A stretch of DNA of 62,141 bases. Origin: CAZTZL01 sp964617625 (GTDB taxonomy: Bacteria; Zhuqueibacterota; QNDG01; DSAB01). The notes under the pieces are model-generated. The model worked only from the letters and a program-made list of their open reading frames with translations, did not search any database and was not told where the DNA came from. The stretch covers positions 1 through 62,141 of the forward strand of contig CAZTZL010000009.1 in NCBI GenBank assembly GCA_964617625.1, given 5' to 3'. The translations under genes and the position numbers were made by a program. Every line of letters begins with the position of its first letter. The first letter of the stretch is position 1. Below, one piece after another: positions 1 through 7,700 of the stretch.

Positions 1-6
1 TTCTTT

Positions 7-53
7 ATATCTCCATTAGTACTATTTTTAACCTATGATGGAGATATTTTTTT
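7..53 (+). terminator. Rho-independent terminator of a gene left of the window
   Basis: A 10-bp perfect stem (7-16 with 38-47, ATATCTCCAT/ATGGAGATAT) encloses a 21-nt loop and is followed directly by a run of T (48-53). This fits an intrinsic terminator for a plus-strand gene ending just outside the window. The long AT-rich loop makes it less than ideal. Confidence 0.6.
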
Positions 54-143
54 GAGTCATATTGAGATAAAATTTTTTATATTATTTTGGTAAACGAAGT
101 ATAAACAAATTTTTCTAACTGTCTTGTTAAGTGTAATAGAACA

Positions 144-914
144 ATGATGCTGAAATGGAAAATAGAAGGTCATGATGTCAAGAAAGTTATTTCGTTTTTC
201 GACAAATGGGCAAATGATCCATTTGTAAAAAATCGAAAAAGAAGAAACGTTGATATTCCACGGCCAATAATTTCCAGAGAAGAAACATGGAGGGTTTTAG
301 TTGGATGTCTTTTAACAACGCAGCAACGTTCTGGACCCGGAAGCGTGGTTAAGCGAATTTTGGATGAGAATCCTTTCCCATTGAGTTACGCAGAATGCTC
401 CAGTAAAGGAAATCTTGAAGGCTTCACAAAAGAAATTCTGAGTTCGTTTGGCGGCGTCAGACGTATTCCAACTATCTCGAAACAAATAGCAAGTAACTAC
501 AATAAACTTGAAAGTAGTCTTTGGCAACTGTTATTGAGTGCTGCTGAACAAATCAATATATCAGCCCAACCATCTCTGGAGCGAGAGACTTCACATATGC
601 TCGCGAAACATCTGGATGGAATAGGCCCAAAGCAAAGTCGTAATCTGCTTCAATGGATAGGCGTTTCGAAATATGAGATTCCTATCGATAGTCGTATTAC
701 AAAGTGGCTTAATCAAAATTTATTAAAGTTCCATCTGTCAGCAAATTTACTTGCAGATCCAACATACTATGACATGGTATCAGAAGGTATTCAGCTTCTG
801 TGTAAAAAGTGTACTATATTGCCCTGCATGTTGGATGCTGCGATTTTTACCTCCTTCGATGGTGGATGGAGCGAAAGTGACATTGGGCCTTCAGAATCAT
901 TGGAAAATTCATAG
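144..914 (+). CDS. HhH-GPD-like protein (possible DNA glycosylase/endonuclease III relative)
   Basis: A 256-residue soluble protein with no signal peptide. An early helix holds CLLTTQQR (about residues 55-62), recalling the QQT-type segment of endonuclease III-like enzymes. The segment LDGIGPKQSRNLLQWIG (about 152-168) looks like a helix-hairpin-helix, and it is followed by PIDSRITKWL, where the family has its catalytic Asp (PVDTHV/R...). No four-Cys iron-sulfur loop is visible at the end. The start is the first of two adjacent ATGs and lacks a good Shine-Dalgarno. The gene is more AT-rich than the next one. The family call is inference from motifs; if right, it would act in base excision repair. 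Confidence 0.55.
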   Translation: MMLKWKIEGHDVKKVISFFDKWANDPFVKNRKRRNVDIPRPIISREETWRVLVGCLLTTQQRSGPGSVVKRILDENPFPLSYAECSSKGNLEGFTKEILSSFGGVRRIPTISKQIASNYNKLESSLWQLLLSAAEQINISAQPSLERETSHMLAKHLDGIGPKQSRNLLQWIGVSKYEIPIDSRITKWLNQNLLKFHLSANLLADPTYYDMVSEGIQLLCKKCTILPCMLDAAIFTSFDGGWSESDIGPSESLENS

Positions 915-951
915 CAATCAAATGGTAATTTGAGAAGATAAGGGGTATAGA

Positions 952-1614
952 ATGTCAAAGAAAATTGGAGTGATATTGGCGGGCTGCGGTTCGCGTGATG
1001 GTTCTGAAATTCATGAAGCCACACTCACACTCTATTTTCTTAACCGGGCAGGTATAGAAACCGTGTGTATGGCTCCGGATCGTGATCAGTACAATGTGAT
1101 CGATCATTTGAGCTTGCATGAAACGCAAGAAACAAGAAATATATTGACGGAATCGGCCCGCATTGCGAGAAGCAAAATCCAGAATATCGATATGGTATCG
1201 TCCAAAGACTTGGATGGATTGATCCTGCCTGGCGGAACGGGTGCGGCCAAGAATTTAATCGATTATAATATTAACAAAAGAAATTGTATGATTCATGCTG
1301 ATGTCAAACGGCTGATTCTCGAAATATTGAAAGCGGGTAAACCGCTGGGGGCCATCTGTATTGCGCCGGTGATTGTGGCTGTGGCTCTGAGAGACAGCGG
1401 TTTTCATCCTCTGCTGACCATTGGAACCGGCCAGGAAGAGGCATCCGATATTGAATTTTTCGGTTCCAGACATCGGAACGCCCGAGTCGATGAAATTGTT
1501 GTCGATGAGAAATTGAAAATTGTGTCCACGCCTGCCTATATGCTGGGGCCGGGTATTTCCGATATTGCAAAAGGGATTGAAAAACTCGTACAAAAAGTGA
1601 TTGAAATGTCGTAG
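952..1614 (+). CDS. elbB: ElbB-type DJ-1/PfpI family glyoxalase-like protein
   Basis: A 220-residue protein of the class I amidotransferase/DJ-1 fold. It matches ElbB (isoprenoid biosynthesis-associated, glyoxalase III-like activity reported in E. coli) over its full length. Visible hallmarks are IGVILAGCGSRDGSEIHE at the start, LILPGGTGAAKNL in the middle, the nucleophile region GAICIAP (Cys at about 140), TIGTG, and VSTPAYMLG near the end. Length equals the family norm. It lies 37 bp downstream of the HhH-GPD-like gene and may share its transcript. Purine-rich AAGGGGTATAGA precedes the ATG. Confidence 0.9.
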   Translation: MSKKIGVILAGCGSRDGSEIHEATLTLYFLNRAGIETVCMAPDRDQYNVIDHLSLHETQETRNILTESARIARSKIQNIDMVSSKDLDGLILPGGTGAAKNLIDYNINKRNCMIHADVKRLILEILKAGKPLGAICIAPVIVAVALRDSGFHPLLTIGTGQEEASDIEFFGSRHRNARVDEIVVDEKLKIVSTPAYMLGPGISDIAKGIEKLVQKVIEMS

Positions 1615-1640
1615 TACACAGTTTTATGAGTGGGCAACCA

Positions 1641-1815
1641 TATGCACTATATTAAATACGAATATGCAAATCCGAAATGTGAAACAAATCTGAATGACTG
1701 AAATGACAAATTTAAAACATCAGGATTAATCGTGGTTGACCGTTCTGGGCATTATTTTTGATTTGAACACTCGAGTTTTGAATTTGTTTCGGATTTTATG
1801 TTTCGTGTTTAGAAC
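1641..1815. repeat. AT-rich intergenic inverted repeat
   Basis: The gene-free spacer 1615-1912 holds imperfect inverted arms: AAATCCGAAA at 1668-1677 faces TTTCGGATTT at 1787-1796, with GAAACAAATC and GAATTTGTTTC next to them. I see no ORF inside. The composition resembles the element at 10931-11157, so a degenerate dispersed repeat is likely. Confidence 0.4.
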
Positions 1816-1912
1816 TCAGTAAAATGTGCGGACGTTTTCACAGATAATTTATTCTAAATACGTCACTGTATTTATAAATGAGATAATTTATTAAAGGGCG
1901 AAGGAGATTTTA

Positions 1913-2755
1913 ATGAGAGAATTGCACGTTTCTGCCATTACTAAAGCCGTCAAAGAACTATGCATGAGTGCAAATTATTTTCTCGGCAAAGATGTATTGA
2001 AACGGTTGGAACAATGCCTGAATACAGAAGAATCTCCGGCAGGGAAGGAAGTGCTTCAAAAAATCATCGAGAATGCTGAAATTGCCAGATGCGAAAAAGT
2101 TCCTCTTTGCCAGGACACGGGATTTGCCGTTGTTTTTGCGGAGCTCGGACAAGATGTTCATGTTACCGGAGGGGAGTTTGCTGAAGCCATTCATGAAGGT
2201 GTCCGCCAGGGGTATCAGGAAGGGTATCTCAGGAAATCCATTGTCAGCGATCCCATTGAACGTAAGAATACAGGAGACAACACGCCGGCGGTGATTTATA
2301 CGGATATAGTGCCGGGAGACAAACTCAAACTCATCATAGCTCCGAAGGGAGGGGGAAGCGAGAACATGAGTGAGGTCAAAATGATGGCGCCGGCCGCAGG
2401 GGTGGAGGGAGTGAAAGAATTTGTTGTCGACCGGGTAAAACGTTCGGGAGCCAATCCCTGTCCGCCGGTGATCGTAGGTGTGGGCATCGGTGGGACGTTT
2501 GAAAAATGTACCCAGATCGCCAAGCGGGCCCTGCTCCGTCCTGTCGGATCGAGACATCCCAATCCTTTTTATGCCAAATTAGAAGAAGAACTGCTCGAAA
2601 AAATCAACCAGCTTGGTATCGGGCCACAGGGATTCGGCGGCCGGTGTACGGCACTGGATGTGCTGATAGAGGTCCATCCCTGTCACATCGCCAGCTTTCC
2701 GGTTGCCGTTAACATGCAGTGCCATGTGGCCCGTCATCGGGAGATCATCCTGTAA
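1913..2755 (+). CDS. fumA: Class I fumarate hydratase, alpha subunit
   Basis: A 280-residue N-terminal-type subunit of the two-subunit, oxygen-sensitive [4Fe-4S] fumarase/tartrate dehydratase family. It interconverts fumarate and malate in the TCA cycle. Three cysteines fit the cluster ligands: C66 (LCQDTGFAV), C183 (NPCPPVIVGVGIGG) and C270 (NMQCHVARH). Other family signatures are APKGGGSENMS and GIGPQGFGGR. The ATG has a strong GAAGGAG Shine-Dalgarno. The beta subunit follows after 27 bp. Tartrate dehydratase shares this architecture and cannot be excluded, but the fused TCA context (citrate synthase, malate dehydrogenase-like and citrate lyase-like genes elsewhere in the window) favours fumarase. 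Confidence 0.9.
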   Translation: MRELHVSAITKAVKELCMSANYFLGKDVLKRLEQCLNTEESPAGKEVLQKIIENAEIARCEKVPLCQDTGFAVVFAELGQDVHVTGGEFAEAIHEGVRQGYQEGYLRKSIVSDPIERKNTGDNTPAVIYTDIVPGDKLKLIIAPKGGGSENMSEVKMMAPAAGVEGVKEFVVDRVKRSGANPCPPVIVGVGIGGTFEKCTQIAKRALLRPVGSRHPNPFYAKLEEELLEKINQLGIGPQGFGGRCTALDVLIEVHPCHIASFPVAVNMQCHVARHREIIL

Positions 2756-2782
2756 TTCTGATATGAATTGAAGGAGAAAACA

Positions 2783-3340
2783 ATGGGAGAGGCAAAACAG
2801 ATTGTCACACCTTTAAATGATCAATCCGTTGTCAAATTAAAGATCGGAGATTCAGTATTGATCAGCGGGATTATCTATACAGGAAGAGATTCGGCTCATA
2901 AACGATTGATCGAAACACTGGATCAGGGAAATGGTCTGCCAATCGATATTAAGGGACAGATTATTTACTATGCAGGACCGGCTCCGGCAAAACCCGGCCG
3001 GCCGATCGGCTCCATCGGCCCCACAACCAGCTACCGTATGGATCCATTTGCACCCAGATTGATCACATTGGGTCTGAAGGGAATGATCGGAAAAGGCAAC
3101 CGATCCGAAGAAGTCAGAAAAGCGATTGTAAAATATAAAGCAGTCTATTTTGGAGCAATCGGGGGAGCCGCAGCGTTGATGGCCAGAAGTGTAAAAAAAG
3201 CCGAAATCGTAGCGTACGAGGATCTCGGGCCGGAGGCCATTCGACGGCTCGAGGTGGAGAATTTCCCCGCGGTGGTGGTTAACGATTGTCATGGCGGTGA
3301 TCTTTATCTGGAGGGCATGGCCAAGTATCAAATTAAGTAA
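2783..3340 (+). CDS. fumB: Class I fumarate hydratase, beta subunit
   Basis: A 185-residue C-terminal-type subunit of the class I fumarase. Diagnostic segments are TGRDSAHKRLIE, YYAGPAPAKPGRPIGS and GPTTSYRMD, which form the substrate-binding swivelling domain. I chose the ATG at 2783 over an in-frame TTG at 2768, because AAGGAG (2771-2776) sits 6 nt before the ATG and would be coding if translation began at the TTG. It forms an operon with the alpha subunit and probably with the hydrogenase-maturation protease 23 bp further on. Confidence 0.9.
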   Translation: MGEAKQIVTPLNDQSVVKLKIGDSVLISGIIYTGRDSAHKRLIETLDQGNGLPIDIKGQIIYYAGPAPAKPGRPIGSIGPTTSYRMDPFAPRLITLGLKGMIGKGNRSEEVRKAIVKYKAVYFGAIGGAAALMARSVKKAEIVAYEDLGPEAIRRLEVENFPAVVVNDCHGGDLYLEGMAKYQIK

Positions 3341-3363
3341 AATCATAGAATTGGACAAATATA

Positions 3364-3834
3364 CTGAAAAACAGCAGTCAAAAAATACTGATATTGGGAT
3401 TGGGGAATACACTGCTCTGCGATGACGGCATCGGTATTTATATCTCCCGGGAAATAAAAAAGTACATCAAAGAAAATCATATCCATATCGAAGAGGCTTC
3501 CATGGGCGGACTGGAGCTTCTCGATCGGATTCGTGGATATGACAAACTAATTCTCATTGATGCTATTGTCACGGGAAGGAATTCTGTGGGTGCAGTTTTA
3601 AAAATGAAACCTGAAGATCTGCCTTCGGGATCGGCCATGACACGGCATCATGTTGGTTTACAGGAAGCTTTGGATTTGGGTGAAAAACTCGGGATGCAAC
3701 TACCGGAAGAGATTGTAATATACGGGATTGAAGCAAGTGATACTCGAACATTTCAGGAGGCATGTACACCAGAAATATCTGCATGTATTCCGGAGATAAC
3801 CAGGGAAATTTTGGAGTGTGAAGGATTGGTGTAA
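3364..3834 (+). CDS. Hydrogenase maturation protease (HycI/HyaD family)
   Basis: About 156 residues. The family endopeptidase trims the C-terminus of the [NiFe]-hydrogenase large subunit after nickel insertion. Visible motifs are LILGLGNTLLCDDGIG (nickel-sensing Asp region), DKLILIDAIVTG (second conserved Asp) and TRHHVGLQEALDL (conserved His). The first ATG or GTG would remove the essential first beta strand. The reading frame opens after a stop at 3346-3348 and the only plausible starts that keep the strand are CTG 3364 or ATA 3361; a TTG at 3394 would cut into the strand. No clear Shine-Dalgarno is present, so translation may be coupled to the fumarase gene. No hydrogenase subunit lies in the window. 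Confidence 0.75.
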   Translation: MKNSSQKILILGLGNTLLCDDGIGIYISREIKKYIKENHIHIEEASMGGLELLDRIRGYDKLILIDAIVTGRNSVGAVLKMKPEDLPSGSAMTRHHVGLQEALDLGEKLGMQLPEEIVIYGIEASDTRTFQEACTPEISACIPEITREILECEGLV

Positions 3835-3848
3835 CTTTGTAGGTAAAT

Positions 3849-3872
3849 TATGTTGGGGCAAGCCCCAACATA
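3849..3872. terminator. Perfect GC-rich hairpin after the fumarase/protease operon
   Basis: An 11-bp perfect stem, TATGTTGGGGC / GCCCCAACATA, with a 2-nt AA spacer starts 14 bp after the stop codon at 3834. There is no clear T-run behind it, so it may be a processing or stability hairpin, or a dispersed palindromic repeat, rather than a standard terminator. Confidence 0.5.
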
Positions 3873-3913
3873 CTGGACTACTATAAGAAAAATACTAAGA
3901 TTTTAGGGAAAGT

Positions 3914-4267
3914 ATGAAGTTCGTCATTCATACTATCATACACGCTCATGTCGTTATTCTTATTATTATATCAGTAAGTTATATCTTAGAAAAACTTACA
4001 CCTTGGAAATCTATTATATATATATTTAAGCGACCTAAAAATTTTAAAAAAGCTACCGCAGCGGCTGATTTTCATACTGGATTATATTTCATTATATGCT
4101 TATTAACCTTATTATATGATTTTTATAAAAAACGGGCATACATACCTGATGACTACAAATTTTGGAAATGGTTAGTTATTATGATTCCTTTAGTTGTTAT
4201 ATTCCAGAAATTATATTATAAATTTACTGCAAAAGATCCTGATCGAGCAGATGATGATTGGGGGTGA
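3914..4267 (+). CDS. Small AT-rich membrane protein of unknown function
   Basis: A 117-residue protein that I do not recognise. Three hydrophobic stretches are likely membrane spans: about 10-25 (HAHVVILIIISVSYIL), about 55-72 (GLYFIICLLTLLYDFY) and about 84-101 (WLVIMIPLVVIFQKLYY). Between them lie basic loops such as KRPKNFKKA. The C-terminus is acidic (DPDRADDDWG). AGGGAAAG precedes the ATG. The gene is clearly more AT-rich than its neighbours and stands alone between hairpin repeats, which hints at a recent arrival. Confidence 0.55.
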   Translation: MKFVIHTIIHAHVVILIIISVSYILEKLTPWKSIIYIFKRPKNFKKATAAADFHTGLYFIICLLTLLYDFYKKRAYIPDDYKFWKWLVIMIPLVVIFQKLYYKFTAKDPDRADDDWG

Positions 4268-4356
4268 TTCTTCTCGAATGTATAGGATTCTTTGCATGAT
4301 ATAAATGGGTTTTGTCCCACTTTTTTGATCGCACCAGGGTTCCACACTGGTTTTAC

Positions 4357-4404
4357 ATCCCCCTACCTCGGTAGTGCCGAGGATCTCCCTTCAGGAAGGG
4401 GGAT
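4357..4404. repeat. Branched hairpin element in the 4268-4783 spacer
   Basis: An outer 8-bp stem (ATCCCCCT 4357-4364 with AGGGGGAT 4397-4404) encloses a perfect CCTCGG-TAGTG-CCGAGG hairpin (4366-4382) and a competing CCCTT/AAGGG hairpin (4387-4400). The 516-bp spacer contains no supported gene; this and the next element are its main structure. Likely a small dispersed repeat. Confidence 0.5.
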
Positions 4405-4595
4405 AGGTTCTTCGATCGAGAAAATGTTTTGCTATGGTACGTAAAGAAATAGGGGTGAGCTACGTAAAAATAAAAAGGAGTTTAACTCCATAGTTATGTT
4501 ATCCTAATTTTTAAAATAGCCACGTCTTACTCCATGATTACGCGTCAACTTGACGAGGGATTAGGCAAATATTTACAAAGATAGTCCAAATACCT

Positions 4596-4671
4596 TGTCA
4601 TTCCCGCATTGTTTTGAGCGGGAATCCACCTTTGCCCCTTCCCCTGGATTCCTGCCTTCTCAGGAATGACA
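4596..4671. repeat. Nested palindromic intergenic repeat (GTCATTCCCGC type)
   Basis: Outer arms TGTCATTCC (4596-4604) and GGAATGACA (4663-4671) enclose an inner perfect stem TTCCCGC/GCGGGAA (4601-4624). This design, with CTGGATTCC and AGGAATGAC segments, is a common type of intergenic palindromic repeat in draft bacterial genomes. Copy number elsewhere cannot be judged from this window. Confidence 0.7.
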
Positions 4672-4783
4672 GGCAAATATTACTTAAGTTAATGACAATA
4701 CCCTCTACCGGACTTGCAAAGACTTTTTAAAACCTTCAAAATATGTCCGCATATTTATAACTCAAGATACCAGATTTAACATT

Positions 4784-7700
4784 CTACGATATTTCTTCCA
4801 GCGTGCTTTCGGGTGTCAGGAACTTGACCAGCGCTCCCCATTGCTTGTCCACATGAAATCCCAGTTTTTCGTAAAACGGCCTGAAGAAAAAATGGGCTTT
4901 AATGACATGGATATCCTGACTGGCCATGCGGCTGCAGAAATCCTCGATAATGGCTTTGCCGATGCCCCGTTCCTTAATCGGTGAACTCACTGCAGTTCCT
5001 TCTATCTGCGCAATGTGTTTTTCCTGAATCTGATAACAGATTCCCCCGACTACCTTTTCCTGGGCATCAATGACGACAAAGTGCCTGTCCTGTTCTGAAA
5101 TCTGTTTTGGGAAATTTTCATTGAAGAAGATGCGGTACAACTGACCGATCTCGGCCGGTTCCACGGGAGCACGAAAGGTGTATGTGTTGCCGTATTTGTC
5201 TGTAATCGTGGAATGCACGATGACCTGCTCCCGTTCGCTTTCACCGATTTTGAGAACTTCCAGTTTCTCTTTACGCTGATAATGGGGGAAAACCATTCGG
5301 CTGAAAATATCTCTGTCGCTGCTATCCTTTAATGCGGCTTGAAGATCAGAAAGTTCCAAAAACTGAACGGCGGGTTTTTTGCGATTTACTATCAGAGCAT
5401 TCAGGAGCTTATCGAAAGCGTTTTGTACAGATGGATCGGAATTGCTGAAATAGGTATGACGGTAAAGATGGTACCGTGCAATTTCGGGAAAACGGTCCAA
5501 CCGATATAAATGATAGACTTCGTTGATGGTTTGTTCCATTGCGATAGGGGTCGCCATGGGATTCAGTTTTTCCCAATTTGTATATCTTTCAATAGCGTTC
5601 AACAGTGGCAGCGGTTTGTAGTATTCATCCTTGTTCCGTTCGATATAGTTATCCAGACGCTTTGAAAATTCTTTTTTATCGATATGTTTGAGTTTGTTCT
5701 TTTTCAGGTCTTCTTTTAAATGGCCGAAAAATTCCTGTGCGGCTTCGCTGCCAAGTGCTTCGACACAGGCATCGAATATCCAATCGACGTTGAGCTGAAC
5801 ATCGCACCACGGGAAATTCGCATTTGTTTTGGCAAAGAAATTTTGCAGCATCGGGTTGATCAAGGAGAGGGTATTTTTATATTCCTGCCAGCCAACCAGT
5901 GAAAGGATTGTTGCACTTTCCCGAAAATCCAGTTCCGGAACGACAACATTGCTCGGGGAAATGGATCCCGGAATGATTCTATTTCCACTGTTTCTCCATC
6001 CTCTAAAGAAGGCAGAGAGGGCCGATACGAAAAGCTTTCTCCATGCATTTGGTTTTGGAAAAGCACCTCCTGTGAAATAGACACTTGATAATTGTCTGAT
6101 TTTGCCCCATACAGTGATTTCGTTCAGATAGACCATGGAACGGGCACCCAGTTCCGGACGGTAACAGCCAAGTCGGGGAAGAACAGGGGGGCCGAAGGGA
6201 TATCCGGCAACGGCCTCCAGCCAGTGAACAGATTCAAGAATGTTTATTGCCTGCAATGTCTCTCTGAGAACAAGCTGCAAATCGAAGTGTTTTCCGTCTA
6301 TCGTATTAATGCTCATCCGGTACAGAAGGTAATAATGCGAGGACTGCAGTCTGGAAATCCAGATTCCTCCTTTAGGCACATCCTTCAGCTCAAAATTGTC
6401 TTCATCAAAAGCCAGCATGATGGATTGTTTTAAAAAAGTCGTACCAATTAGCACTTTTTTAATTCGATTTATTTCGTTCCTTGAGAGGCCGTCGTCGAAG
6501 ACGAGCCGGTCGTTCCAGTCTTTGATCGTGTATTTCGGAGTTTCGATTTCAAGTTTGGCTTCGAAATTCTGAAATAGTTTGGTGAAGTATTTTTGGGCTA
6601 TTTTTGCCAGTTCCAGGTCGGATCGATGAAGAACCCAGCTTGCCAGTTCAGCTCTGACTGAATTGTAAAATTCCGCATGGTATCCAACAAAGCTCACAAG
6701 CAACTGGAAAAGATTAATAAATTGCTGCCGGGTGGCTTTTTTCACCGGCCACTCCAGCTGCAGTCGATAAATAAAAAGTCTCCGCCGAAGCGCATCGAGA
6801 CGACGTTTTTCCAATCTTGAAAAGGCGATTTCTTCAATGGATGCCTTGTTGAGAAATGTGAGACCGGAGTCGATAAAAGAGGGAAAGGCTTTCGAATAGT
6901 CCAGTTTTGGTTCATCGATCAATAAAATCTTGTAAGCGAGACATCGCACATTTTCATCGGGATGACGGGCCAGTGCTTCCAGTCTGTGACGAATCAATTC
7001 TGCGACTCTTGTTTCAGCTGTTTTTAATCTTTTCTCAATTTCACGGACCGCGTGGAGTGCTTTTTCTGAATTGGAAAAATACATATCCGATACAAGCTGA
7101 TTCAATTTCAGCAGGTTGGGATTGGTAATTTGTTTCGAATCTGCAAATTTATCGGCCTGGTATTTTCTAGCCGATTTCCAAGGGATCAAGATCTGTTCTG
7201 AGATTGAATTAAGAGATACATCCCATCCCTCACGAACAGGACTGAATTGTATCAAATTCGGGTTCCCGATCCACAGTTTGGGCTGTCTTGTGAACAATCC
7301 CAAATCGATGATTTGATTCGAAAACCGATATTCCAGATCGCCGATTTGAACAATAGTGGGATCGCTGCATGCAAAAATTGAGAGCAATTTTCCGGTTCTT
7401 CTGTTAAGCAAGCCCCCGTGAACTATTTTGATATCATCTTCGAGTATGCCGAGATCCCGGAAAAACCACCTTGGTATACGGATTCGGAAACTTTTGTAAG
7501 TCAATTCAATATAATTGCTCTGATAGAGTTCTTCAATTTCGTTTTTGAAATTGTTCTCGATTATTTTTCTGTTGAAGGTTCCTTTTGGAGTGATTTCATT
7601 TTTTTCTATATCGAAATTTCGATTGATTATCGTATAATTAATAACACGTTCATACGGCGCGAGATCCTGATTTGCAGATGTAATAATTTGCCGGAAATAT

